Below are positions 36,265 to 47,039 of a stretch of 64,000 nucleotides of DNA, piece after piece (within the stretch, counting starts at the first letter, position 1; the number at the start of each line of letters is the position of its first letter). This stretch comes from Epiperipatus broadwayi (lineage: Eukaryota; Onychophora; Udeonychophora; Euonychophora; Peripatidae), in assembly GCA_028023455.1 (NCBI GenBank), contig JAQFVV010012400.1:10408248-10472247 (forward strand). The letters run 5' to 3'. The position numbers and the translations under genes are program-made. Below the pieces are notes generated by a model that was given only the letters and a program-made list of their open reading frames with translations, had not been told where the DNA came from and ran no database searches.

Positions 36265-36690
36265 ATGAAAGAGTTGACATTGATGACATTAGTGTTCAAA
36301 TCTCATAGAGAATCAATAGCATACTACTGCTCAAAAATATTGTTTTCTAAAGCAAGCGCTATTTTTCAAAAATGTAGTAAGAGTAAAAGAAAAGTTAAAG
36401 AAACTCTTTTGAATAAGCATTTTAGGTTGAAACCACCAATCATATGACAATTTATTTAGGGGTGATTGGCAATTGTTTTTGAACAGAAGATAATTATGTG
36501 TGTGTATTTATTTGTTAGGTAAAACCAAATCGTTATGAAAATTTGGTACGTTTTGTTTTGCTAGTATTTTATTGCTATTTTTTATTCTATTTTGATTATA
36601 CTAATATAATGTTTTGCAGTTTATATATATGTGTGTGCACACATGTTGTAAAATAAAAGGTGGTCATAACAAATCTTTCTGTACCCATTT
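36265..36690 (+). pseudogene. Penelope-like C-terminal relic with 3' noncoding region
   Basis: The 60-residue frame ends with SKSKRKVKETLLNKHFRLK, matching the basic R/K-R-K-I/V-K-E-A tail after the GIY-YIG domain of the Penelope proteins at 2.8 and 62.7 kb. The DNA after it (ggtgattggcaattg ... ttttgctagtattttattgc) repeats the 34.3-34.6 kb relic in the opposite direction. The nuclease motif itself is lost. Confidence 0.5.
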
Positions 36691-36694
36691 TACA

Positions 36695-38400
36695 AAATTT
36701 CACATGTTAAATTCTGTACTGATAGCATAATTTCTACAAAAGCTTGTTTGTATAAATGCTATACCTAAACCTTAAAAACAAGATGACTTGTTTTTAAAAC
36801 ATTTATATCACTCAAATCTTGAAGAGAATAGAACATATGCATAAATGAACAAGATAATAATTGACTGTTATCATTTAATCTCTACCTCATAGAATTCATT
36901 TCTTGATCTCTGTAGATTCTGATTTCTAAAGTTGAAAATAAATTAGACAAGTTTGAACATCATTTGAGGACCCTGAGCAACTACCATATGAATTAATTAA
37001 TAAACATGATAAATTAATATGTTTAATGCAATAATTTGGGTAATCATATATTACATAGCCTCCCAGAAAATGACATACTGTTGTTTAGTTTCAGCCTCAT
37101 GTTGTTTAGAACTGTGGTGGGGTAATAGTTAAAATGTTCTGGATTTATTTTTAGCTGACAAAAGTAAAAAGAAAAAACACTGTTCAATCAAATTAATGTA
37201 ACCATGTTGCTCAATCTGCTGTTTGAGTGTTTGAATGTCACGTGGCCCTAAAAATACCTGTTTATACAAATATTTCTTTTTATTTAATCTATTGAATTGT
37301 ATGTTGATATTTCTCTGTTAAATATTTTAAAAGAACAGCTCAATATTTTAAAATATTTTGAATTCTGAAAACAAAAGTATAGGAAGATGTGTAATTATTT
37401 TACTATAAGACTTACAAATAAATAAATCATGCAATTGTGACATCTATCGTTCGTTATTCGTAGTTATGGTGCTTGATGCATATAGTAAATAATAAAAATT
37501 ATTAAATAAACAAATACGCAATATACATAAATATAGACATATTTTTTGAATAGATTAGTATATTTCAATCTTTTTTTTTTTTAAACGTAATTATAAAAAT
37601 AAAAAAAAAGCACACACACACACTCAGAATTGTTTTAGGATACATTTGACAATAACTTCTTTTAAACTATACTTATCTGTTTGTTTAAAGGCTTTGGCTT
37701 TATGGCTAGAGTGTGTTAAGCATATGAGATAAAGTTTATAAGAGCTAGGCTAATAAATGGTACATATCTATATTATTCTCCTTACTGTTCAATTACGGGA
37801 AAGAACTAAGACTATGTGCTAGTTACAAAACTATCTGCCAACTAAGATTTAGTTAGCAAAGAAAATATTAGCTTAGATTTATTTAAAAAGAGTTTTATTC
37901 TGTAGGAAATTGAGTGAAAAAAAGTGAATTTTATTTATGTACATGTAAGCGTATATATAAATAAATGCTTTTATTTTTAAAACTCTTATGGCAGATAACT
38001 TCATTGTTCATCATTTATAAATATATTACTTAGTACTTGTCTAACATTCCATTTATCCAGTGAATTCTCATTTAAAGAAAAGTAGATTAACATGATAAAC
38101 CCTTGTGACATTCAGTCAGAGTGTTTGATAAATCTAAACTCAAAGTCCCAGAGTGAAGTTTAATTTTTCAATTTCTTCAGACTACTCTTTTCTAGCTTTA
38201 GACACTTCCTAATTGCAATACATTTTTTTTAGATCTACTATGAATTAGTCATTTGACACAGCTGTCTTTTTTAATGAACTTATCCTAAATATATTAATTT
38301 AAAATTAGCTTAATATATAATCCTATTTATACGAACATGTACTGTGTAATACAGGGAATTTATTTATAACGAGAAATAGAATTGAAATTTTAAAAATAAC
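36695..38400. other. AT-rich DNA, nothing recognised
   Basis: No gene-like frame or repeat-family copy was identified. Confidence 0.35.
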
Positions 38401-38439
38401 TAACAATTCGAAAAACTTAAAGTTTTTTTTCTTTTTCCG

Positions 38440-38560
38440 GTTAACCAGTTTACAGCCAATGAGAGAGTGTTTGTATATAAATGGTGTGCTATTTTTAGGT
38501 ACACGGCAAAATAAAGAAAAAAGTTTCCAATCGACGGACAACATGTCTAATTACTGGTAA
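38440..38560 (+). promoter_or_regulatory. Candidate host promoter and short first exon
   Basis: In order: a CCAAT box (38456), a TATA-like tatataaatgg (38474), a locally CpG-bearing leader (acacggc, atcgacggac), ATG at 38542 and the short coding stretch ATGTCTAATTACTG. A 5' splice site GTAATT follows directly. The peptide would be MSNY plus a split codon (TG|). A first exon ending inside a Trp codon after three residues recalls WBP4-type genes (MADYW...), but I found no following exon, so this is only a hint. It is one of few non-repeat islands with promoter-like composition here. Confidence 0.3.
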
Positions 38561-38624
38561 TTATTTCTCCAATATTACATTATATATATAATGTTATAAG
38601 TTTTCTCCACGAGCTCTTAACTAT

Positions 38625-38810
38625 TTAGTTTTTGTAATTATTGAATCCTGTAAAGTAAGCCCAGATAACAACAGGATTGAAAAAAAAAAGAATCAATCCT
38701 TCCTTCAATTTAGTTATAAATCTAGAACCAAAACCTCCAATAAAATAAAACAAACCAACCATAATTAAAGAGCCAAAAATCCATTTTGCATGGGGGTTTG
38801 TGATTACCAT
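38625..38810 (-). CDS. Small hydrophobic ORF, unrecognised
   Basis: The 61-residue frame has one strong membrane segment (about residues 11-25, WIFGSLIMVGLFYFIGG), a basic stretch (RFITKLKEG) and a second hydrophobic segment (ILFFFNPVVIWAYF). The composition looks more protein-like than most frames in this AT-rich DNA. It lies just downstream of the candidate promoter but on the opposite strand. I do not recognise a family; it may be chance or an exon. Confidence 0.2.
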   Translation of the reverse strand: MVITNPHAKWIFGSLIMVGLFYFIGGFGSRFITKLKEGLILFFFNPVVIWAYFTGFNNYKN

Positions 38811-39418
38811 TAAATATACAAGTGCATTTCCAGAATAAGTATTACATGGAATTATGGGTAATCAAACTCACTTAGAGGTACTGTGAAACATTATAACCAC
38901 ACATGCTATAAATACAAGTCAAATGTAAACACGTGGAGAGTAAAAACTTAATTAGACTACCCTGTAAAATATGGAAAACAAATGTTAATTAGAATAATTA
39001 TCTTAAATAAAGACAAGAATTAAAATGAAGGGCAACATTGTGCCTTTGCAATCAAAAATCTGGTGAACCACTGAATTATGTCCTATGATACTGATTTCTG
39101 CATCTGGGTATTTGAGTTCTGACAATTCTTATAAACTACAATTGGACAATTGAATTATAAATTACAAATCTAATCTATTATGTATATATACATATTTATT
39201 ATTGTTGGTTAATGTTAAATATATAAATGTTAGGTCATTTGATCCAGAAAAAATAGACATATGCTTATAAATTTTAGCTTTTATGCATGCTAAGCATGTT
39301 TTCAATACATTATGTATCATAATCATAACACTTTTATGTTTATTATGGATTGTTTTTATGTGTACTTGCTAGCTATTTTTGTATTTAAATTAATGTAAAT
39401 TTATAGTTTGTTATTTAA

Positions 39419-39622
39419 ATGTATGTAGAGGCAATGGCAAACTTGTCTATAAGGCTGATTGAATGCAATTACTTATATAATAGATTCAAAAGAAGTAATG
39501 AATACTCATCTATATTCATAAAACATGAACAACAATTAGGTCATAAATTTGATCTCTCCAAAGTAGATGTCATTTGCACTGGAAAAGAAGATAAAAAAAG
39601 ATCAAAGAGACATGCACAATAG
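39419..39622 (+). pseudogene. Penelope-like GIY-YIG C-terminal fragment
   Basis: The 67-residue frame ends SIFIKHEQQLGHKFDLSKVDVICTGKEDKKRSKR in two runs that match the H...LGH.FD.SK.DI... segment following the YIG motif in Penelope nucleases. The YIG core and RT are absent. A similar relic (DHQQDLNHRFEPSKADIL) is at 40.8-41.1 kb on the other strand, so this is a second Penelope subfamily, distinct from the 2.6-5.9 kb one. Confidence 0.6.
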
Positions 39623-39668
39623 CCAAGAATGAATTTGCTATAAATAAAAAAGAAAGCAACATTCCTGA

Positions 39669-39760
39669 AGTGTTGGTGGCCGAGTGGTTAGCACAGCTGC
39701 CTTATAAGCAATTGTCCCGGGTTCGCTCCCGGCCGATGCTTTGACACATTAAAAAAAAAA
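39669..39760 (+). mobile_element. tRNA-derived SINE inside the composite element
   Basis: Best-looking A-box of the family (tggtggccgagtggttagc) and B-box region gggttcgctcccggcc. Anticodon-like loop cttataa, tail gctttgacacatt followed by 10 A. It lacks the gcgggtt duplication seen in the copies at 18 and 27 kb, so it may be closer to the ancestral tRNA-like form. Confidence 0.8.
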
Positions 39761-39999
39761 GTAGCCCTCTGAAGAACTTTACATACATTTGAATAGCAAA
39801 CAATAAATTTAGATTAATTTAAATACAAAAATAACGAGCAGTTATACAAAAATACTCCATAATAAACCTAAAATAGCTAGGATTATGATAAATAATATAT
39901 TGATAGCATGCTTAGCATGAATAAAAGCTAAAATTTATAAACGTAAGTCAACCTTTTCTGGGTTAAATGTCCTAACATTTATATATTTAACATTATGAT

Positions 40000-40795
40000 T
40001 GTACAGAAAAGAGATAATAATTCTAGTTATTGTTGATTAAGAAAGAATAGTTAAACATAGTTTATTGACTTTGTATCTATTCTTTAGATCCTACAGTTTG
40101 ATCTTAGTAAATTCACATCCTTAAATTTATTTTCTACTTAGATTTAACAGCTGTAATTAGCAACCAGCTTTGTCTGAATAGTGGAGTGCCAGACTCTATA
40201 TATTCAGGTCTATGGATTGTGTGACTTTGTTTCATTAGTTACAGTGCTTGAATGTCTTATGACTTCCCAAGTCATAACTCATTCGATTATTACTTTTATA
40301 TTAAGTAGTATCCATCTTTTGTTAAAGGTCAATTATTTATTCAATCAAAAAAATATATAAATACAAAATAAATACATATGTAAAAAAAAAAAAAATCAAT
40401 ATTTTTCTTTTATCTATTTAAAAATAATGTTTATTTTAATATATAATTTGTTTATTTAAAGCTATTCATAGAAGAAACAAGTTTGAATACATTACTAATA
40501 TAATTCACAAGCTAGATTCTAAAAAAATCATTTGAAAGAGCTAGTAAATAATGGCCATCTTTCATTTATTTATAATTATCTATCTTTTAGTGAAAAGATT
40601 ATTAAAATATAGATAAACAAATTGCAGTATATTTGAATTAATAATATGCTGATGTGTCGCAGTGAAACTTTTTTATATAATAATTTGTAGGCTTTTTTTA
40701 TATTCTAATTTGCAGACTTAGTGCTTTCAGAGCCCTTGTTGCTCCATATTCATAGTCTTTGCAGATTGTTAATGTTATATGCAAATGTATGCAAA
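40000..40795. other. AT-rich DNA, nothing recognised
   Basis: No gene-like frame or repeat-family copy was identified. Confidence 0.35.
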
Positions 40796-40802
40796 TTGCC
40801 TT

Positions 40803-41093
40803 CTATACTATCCATTTTTTGGAAATGGCAAAACAAGTGTCTCTTCCATTTATTGATTTGGCATCGCTGGTGATGAAACAAGCTTCCTTAATTTTTCTCT
40901 TGATATCATTCCTTTCCATGCATAAAATGTCAGCCTTGGAAGGCTCAAATCTGTGGTTGAGATCTTGCTGATGGTCAGCAAATACAGAGCTGCCTTCTTT
41001 TTTGGTTATTGCTCTTGTATATGTTGAATAAAAAATAATTAGAAGTTTAAAAAAATAAATGTCATTTACAAAATCTGCTTTATAATTCATCAC
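40803..41093 (-). pseudogene. Penelope-like GIY-YIG C-terminal fragment
   Basis: The 96-residue frame contains YTRAITKKEGSSVFADHQ, DLNHRFEPSKADILCMERND and IKRKIKEACFITS, then GRDTCFAISKKW. This is the same arrangement as the tail of Penelope nucleases (His-rich pair, FDxSK, then R-K-I-K-E-A). It lacks the YIG core and the RT. It is probably an old relic of the same subfamily as 39.4 kb. Confidence 0.6.
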
Positions 41094-41099
41094 CTTTAA

Positions 41100-41600
41100 A
41101 TGTATTTGTTGTATACAGATACAAATTTAAATGTAATTTAATTTATACATCCTGTGTGGTTTAGCACAGAAGTAAAATGTTTAACTCAAAAGTTAAAAAT
41201 TCATGCATTGATTCTAATCTAAGAAAAATAAAAAACATTATCAGCTGTGACTTTGATGCTCTAATGTCACATGATCATTGAAGTTAACTGTACAATTCTT
41301 TTTAATATATATTTCACAATAACCCTTGAGAATTTATGACTTCTCTTTACTCATGGTCATATTTTGTATAGTTATGGCTCAAGATTTTCATTCTCAAACA
41401 ATAAACCTTAATCTATCTTACTCAAATTCTTAATATTCTTTCAGACTTAAAATGTGGTTTGTTACTTAATACACATGCACACATACACAGATAGCATTGA
41501 TTTGAAATTTAAATAATCAATAAGAATTCATATATGTGTGTTAAAAGGAAAGATTTTCAGTAGATGTGGTTCGTTGATTCTTATTGTGGATTTGAGATTT
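41100..41600. other. AT-rich DNA, nothing recognised
   Basis: No feature that I can support. Confidence 0.35.
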
Positions 41601-41604
41601 GAAT

Positions 41605-41965
41605 ACTTAACAGAAGAGCACTTAGAGACTTCAGATCATTCAACAAAATATGGAGTGAATTACATATATTTAGGTGAAATATCAAAAGGTATCCTTGATA
41701 TTGTTTAAAGAATTCCAAGACTGAAATGAAGATAAGTTAGATCTATTGCTAGAAAAGGTGATAATATATTAACAATTGATGTTTTAAACTATATTCCTAG
41801 AGATTGAAAGAGATTTAGAAAATGCCTATGTGAGATGAATAGATGAATTATAGAAATTTATTGATGCAATACGGAGAAGAGAGGCTATGAATCAGGAAAG
41901 CTTATTAAATTTGGAGAGACCTTATTCTGCAGAGGACTGATATTGGTTGAAAACAATGGTGATAT
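41605..41965 (+). pseudogene. Highly diverged RTE LINE 3' fragment
   Basis: The DNA tracks the last ~350 bp of the RTE element at 61.6-62.0 kb: agagacttcagatcattcaa, then attgctagaaaaggtgataa, attgaaat-like text, and agattgaaagagatttagaa. It continues with gaagagaggctatgaa and ends cttggttgaaaa, where the RTE ends in ggttgatgatg. Stops and indels are frequent, so it is much older than the two main RTE copies. Confidence 0.65.
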
Positions 41966-41969
41966 TTAT

Positions 41970-42900
41970 ATGTATTAATTACTTGCCTAAAAAATATGGC
42001 AGATGCAGCACTTTAACAATTTATCCACTTTTAAAACTATTTTCAGTTTTTATTTATATTATCTTCTTCATACATTAATATGCTTATCTTCATATGCCAT
42101 TACTTATCCTTTTCAATTTAATCCTGAGTTAAGCTAGGCTTAAGAGTAATTATTTTACATATCTATAGTAACTAGTATTATTCATGGAAGTCAAAAAATA
42201 TTATTTTGAATATAATAAATAATGTTAATTTATCTTACAGACAGTTTTAATTAACTATCCAATTTTTATTTATCTTTTAATCTGTTTATGCCTTTCTAAT
42301 ATTGTTATTGAATAATAAATGTTTCATTATTTTTGTTTATCAACTTCAGCAATTATAATAGCTTGCTGTGAATTGAAATTATTTCAATTTTAGTTAAAGA
42401 TATTAACATTTTTGCATTAGATACAGAAAAATCTCCATTATGCTTTTTATTTGTCAAATAAATCTTCCATATGTGAGCATCCATAGTATTTAGTATTTGG
42501 ATTTACCTTCCATGATTCAAAAAATATTTTAAAAGCAAATGAAGATTGCAAAGTTGAATTTATAAATTTTATGTGTGTCTGCTTATATATGTGTATTATG
42601 AATCATCTCTCAATCAGTTATTTCCTCATCTTACATGGTATGCACTCATAAAATCCTCAACCACATAATTATTTTTTATCTGTTTATTACTACACTGTCT
42701 TTTTTTATAACTGCATTATTCAATTTTTTTGTTAATTTTTTTTGTTGATGTCTTAATGTGTACATTTTAAAAATTAAATTGGATCGTATGTGTGTATATA
42801 TGTTAAATATGTGTATTGTATACAATTTGCTATTATTTTCTGTGGTTTAGTTATCTATGAAAAGATAAAACCAAATGTAATAAATAAAAAAGCACTACTA
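41970..42900. other. AT-rich DNA, nothing recognised
   Basis: No gene-like frame or repeat-family copy was identified. Confidence 0.35.
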
Positions 42901-42907
42901 TATACAT

Positions 42908-43139
42908 ATGGAAAAACCCCCCCCCATCTACCCCCTTGAAAATTCAAAAAATTAACCCAAACCCTGGCCCTATTTCAAGGGGGGGGGTCTCCCCTTCTTT
43001 AAAAAAAAAATTATTACCATCACTTTTTATAATTTTTATTGTGGGGTGGTGTGGGTAATATTTAATATATTTTTTTTTTGTGTTGGAGGGGGGGGGTGTG
43101 TGGGGGGGGAAAAGAAAAAAAAAAAAATTATGAGGGAGG

Positions 43140-43203
<64 letters not shown>

Positions 43204-43205
43204 TA
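42908..43205. repeat. Homopolymer-rich block of doubtful sequence quality
   Basis: Runs of C, G and A of 7-48 bases follow one another, with intervening text that itself looks homopolymer-compressed or expanded. No real coding frame exists here. It resembles unpolished long-read sequence across a simple repeat rather than a natural unit; the A-run at 43140-43201 is the longest. Confidence 0.7.
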
Positions 43206-43214
43206 TGTATGTGC

Positions 43215-44380
43215 ACGTGTGTTTTTTTTATTGATTTAATGTTTGCACTATTGATTCACTTCGTTTCTTTTTATTATAATTCTGATCTCAACTTTTCTCT
43301 TTGACATGAAATAATTTTTAATTTAAATTTCATCTTAACTTTTGGCATTATTAACCTTAGTTTATTTATTTAATATATTTTAATAAATTATAAAAAAAAA
43401 CAATATTTAATAAATGAATAGAATTAATTATTTATTAATAGTGGAAAATTAAAAAAATGAACAATTTTGATGATTTGGGGTAGTTTTTGACAAAAAATGG
43501 GACTTTACATAAAGCAGAAACTAAAATTAAATGGTGTTAGGAAATTGTTGACATGTTGAGTTTTTTTTAAGTAAAATATTACTAATAGAATAAAAATATG
43601 ATACATAATAAAAACTATGGTGAAGTGAATGGTGTATTATGTTATTGTTCAATGAGAAGCATTAGGCTATCCATTAGTTTATTTATGTAATGCTAAATAT
43701 TACATTCACATTCATCCCCTTTGTCTACTTATGATAAACTCTTTCATGTACTAAGCCTACTTTTGAACAAAGACTCATATAGGTAAGACTCGTGTAGGTA
43801 ATTTCTAGGCAGCAATGACATTGTAATTGTTTAATTTAAATGTAGTTTTCAGGGTTTTTTGTTGTTGTTTTTGAAAAAAAAAAGTTTTTAATAATATTTT
43901 GATTTAATCAAAGTGTTCATCCTGGCAGTAGAATATTGTTGAATAAAATACTATTAATCTTTCTTTAATGTTCTGCTCACTAATTAATGTATATAAATAT
44001 GAAAACTATTGTGGTGTGAAGATTTTAGGAGATAAGATCCACTTGACCAATTTTTGTTTTTTATTTGATTATTACTATGGTTACAACTTCAACTATCCTG
44101 AAAAATGAAGCACATTACCATATCACATTTTAATTTCTAATAACATCTTCAATATTTCCACTATATCTTTCCAATCTTTATAATTTAGTGAAAAGCACAT
44201 CATATAAAACAATACACTTCAAGTAAGCATTGGAATTACATTATATTGCTTTCATTTAAATTTTGTATATCTTAAGCTATGTGTATTAGACGTACAAGCT
44301 GATATTTCATTAATCTTATGAAGCTGTAAAAAATAAGATATTCTCTTTAGTTATAATTAAATGGAGTTAATAAAACAGTT
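43215..44380. other. AT-rich DNA, nothing recognised
   Basis: No gene-like frame or repeat-family copy was identified. Confidence 0.35.
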
Positions 44381-44383
44381 ATT

Positions 44384-44643
44384 AAAACAGGCAAAACTCT
44401 CTATATATATTGTCACTCAGTGCAAGCCAGAGTAATCAATGGATCCCCGAAGGCTTGTGCATAAAATCCCCATCTCATCCAATATCACAAGACTAGTTTC
44501 TGGCTTGTGCCCTTCATCAGTGATGAGCCTTGGATCTGATAGCACTGCATCTAGATCTTAGAATCTAATGCAATCCTCCAGAAGCCACCTTTTATCTCTA
44601 CTTGCACTGAGTGACAATACGTATAGAGAGTTTTGCCTGTTTT
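44384..44643 (-). mobile_element. Compact 260-bp TIR element carrying a hammerhead motif (family 2)
   Basis: Terminal inverted repeats 44384-44426 and 44601-44643 (43 bp, aaaacaggcaaaactctcta and its complement) enclose a 170-bp interior. The interior includes the minus-strand ribozyme motif at 44485-44526. The conserved flank aaatggtgatcatgtgatg follows just outside. It is the cleanest example of the family's architecture and encodes no protein. Confidence 0.78.
44485..44526 (-). ncRNA. Hammerhead ribozyme motif, family 2
   Basis: Minus strand: stem I TCATCA, CTGATGA, stem II GGC-ACAA-GCC flanked by unpaired A/G, GAA, palindromic ACTAGT, C17, stem I TTGTGA. The core is complete and stem I pairs at 5 of 6 positions (one G-U, one mismatch), so it is slightly weaker than the copy at 18.77 kb. 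Confidence 0.6.
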
Positions 44644-44884
44644 AATAAAAGTTATGAGCAAGCATAAGAAATGGTGATCATGTGATGCTAAATAGAGTTA
44701 ATATTTAGTTTCCTATTTGTATTTATAGCACTATCAATAAGCCAAAGTTTCTTTATAACTATCAAAATCTTTAAAAAAATAGGTAATCCATTCTACTCTT
44801 TATCATTTACTGATAAATAAGTATTATTTATCCACAGCTTAGAGGGAAATTGTTATGTCTCTGTAAATTTTACTAAAAAAAAAA

Positions 44885-47035
44885 ACATTATTAAAAAAAT
44901 GATTGATCACCTAGCCTCTGGCAACAGAAACATAACAGATCTTTACCCAGTGGCACTCGTGCCTTTTATTAAAAAAGCAAAACCACTAAACAACATTAAC
45001 AATATCCGGCCAATTTCCATGACCCCATTGCTTATCAAGATAATTGAGTCAGTCATTAAAGATCAAATCCAAACTCAAATCCTTAGCCATATCTCGTCAA
45101 ACCAATACGGAAAAAAGGGATCATCAACCTCGCATGCTATGTCCAATGTAACTGCACTATTCAATTACATCAGAGGACATCGTAAATCAAAACCTATTGC
45201 TGTTCATCTGGATGTTGTGGCAGCATTTGATTCAGTCCAGATAAATATCTTCCTGGATATTCTGTCGGAATGCGACATTCCAGCCGGGATTGTTCAGATG
45301 ATCAGCAATCTGCTCAACAACAGAGATTTTTCTCTCTCTTGATGGCAAGATCACACCAGGCTTCAAGCCATACAAGTCGATCCCTCAAGGATCTCCACTC
45401 AGTGCCCTTTTCTTCACAGCATACATCAACCCTCTTCTGGTGGATATAGAAAAAAACCTCCCTGGAATTTTCCTTCCCTCTCTCAATAAAAACTTCAATG
45501 TATTTGCATATATAGATGACATCATGGTTGTTCTTCCCACCATTAAATACCTTCCCCATCTCATGAACATCTTAAACAGAAATACAGCGAAACTTGGCCT
45601 ACAAATAAACTTTAACAAATCTTCCATCTGGAAGATTATGTCTGGTAAACAAATTAACTCTCCCTTTTCTGCAAAACCCCAAAGATACCTAGGTTTCCCA
45701 ATCTTCAAAACACCAACTGCAATGGCAAGAGAGATTCAAGATGCAATCCTCCATTCAACTGAAGCCATCACCACGTCACTCTCTAGAGTATACCTTTCAT
45801 TATATGGAAAGGTTGGCCTCCTCAACATGATCATAATGCCAAAAATCTCATATTACCTTCCATTCGTAAAAATGTCTAAACAGTTTCAAAATAAAATCAA
45901 CTGATTATGTACCAAACTTCTTTGGAGAGGAAGGACAGTTGCTATTAGCTTGCGAGGCATCCAACAACCATGCTGGTTCAATGGACTGTCATTCCACTCA
46001 ATACAAGCAATAATTTTACAGAAAACCCACAACGCTCTACATAATCTGATCCTCTCCTGTGGATACTCCAACATTATTAAAAAAATTACACCGACAGATC
46101 ATCCTCTGCCCTCTGCCAGTTCATGGATAGCCTCCCTAATAGACCACCTACAACTTTATAACCCAATAATGCCATTTAACCTTAACAAAAAAATCACCTT
46201 ATGGGAAGCATACAATATAATGAACTATAATCAACAACCCATAAAAACCAGCCTAAAGGTAACCAACCAAAGACTCATTTCACACTTTAAAAGATGGAGT
46301 CTGGAACCCAAATTCCTTGACTTCATCATTAAAATAAATCTTAATGCGCTTCCCACGAATTGGTTCCTTTATCACCGAAGAGGTTTTACCAGCATTGACC
46401 CTATATGTGGTCTGTGTGCTTGTGAAGATGAAACCATAGACCATATTATACACCGGTGCTCAAGACTTAAAACACTGAAAGATATAATTATAATCAATTC
46501 CAACATAAGACCTGATATGATTTTCTTACTTGAAAATGCCATTCATAATGGGTTTTTTTCAATAATAAGGCTTTCTACCTTTGTCCTTTATTCCATATGG
46601 ATAGTGAGATGCAAAACTCTCATGGAATTACCCTCGCCACAAATCATACCATTGTTTTATCAAACGCTCAAAAAAATCAAGAAACGTGACCAGCTCCTGG
46701 CCTCCAGTTAAGTCTTTGATGACACCTGGTCTTTAACTGCTCTTTCCTTTTCCTGATTATCTACTCCCACCTACCCAGCATTATAGAATAGGAAATTCTA
46801 AAAGAAAATATTCATGTTTATATAAAAAATGCTTATTCCATTAATCAAGTTATTAGAATCTCATCACTATACCTAACCACATAAGAGTATAACAATTGTA
46901 CTCTCATAACAAAATCTAGCCAGATAACAAATAGAACATTATACAATCATATTATTGTACAATTTATTCATTTATCTATCCTTTATTAGTATGTAATCAC
47001 TATTTATTGTTAATAAAATTTTTGTTGAAATGAAA
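44885..47035 (+). mobile_element. 5'-truncated L1/Tx1-like LINE
   Basis: A LINE fragment with visibly higher G+C and more C-rich codons than its surroundings runs from RT fingers to a C-terminal Cys/His motif. It is followed by a ~300-bp 3' UTR and a terminal aataaaatttttgttgaaatg with short A-tail near 47035. It is cut at its 5' end just after an A-run at 44876. It is unrelated to the RTE copies. Confidence 0.75.
44899..46711 (+). pseudogene. L1/Tx1-like reverse transcriptase ORF2, interrupted
   Basis: Motifs in order: PVALVPFIKKAKPLNN and RPISMTPLLIKIIE (fingers); SSNQYGKKGSSTSHA; HLDVVAAFDSVQ (palm A); then, after a +1 slip near 45335, SIPQGSPLSALFF and the catalytic YIDD box (about 45510). 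RYLGFPIF and SLYGKVGLLNMIIMPKI follow, an arrangement typical of the L1/Tx1 group. A TGA at 45902-45904 breaks the frame just before LLWRGR. The final third has a CGLCACEDETIDHIIHRC-type zinc knuckle (zf-RVT). One frameshift and one stop are the only lesions seen; the endonuclease half is missing. Confidence 0.8.
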
Positions 47036-47039
47036 AAAC

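Larger units (their letters stand above)
39210..39996. mobile_element. Composite element with ~89-bp inverted arms around a Penelope scrap and a SINE
   Basis: Left arm 39210-39298 (taatgttaaatatataaatg ... gcatgctaagcatg) and right arm 39907-39996 are reverse complements with about 10% mismatch. The interior holds a Penelope GIY-YIG C-terminal fragment (39419-39622, plus strand) and a tRNA-derived SINE (39669-39760). The arms could be TIRs of a DNA element or inverted terminal pieces of a Penelope element, as in the palindrome at 2.6-5.9 kb. Confidence 0.6.

Noticed and set aside
42944-43234. Phe-rich and Lys-rich frames
   Set aside because: They are read through homopolymers of doubtful quality.
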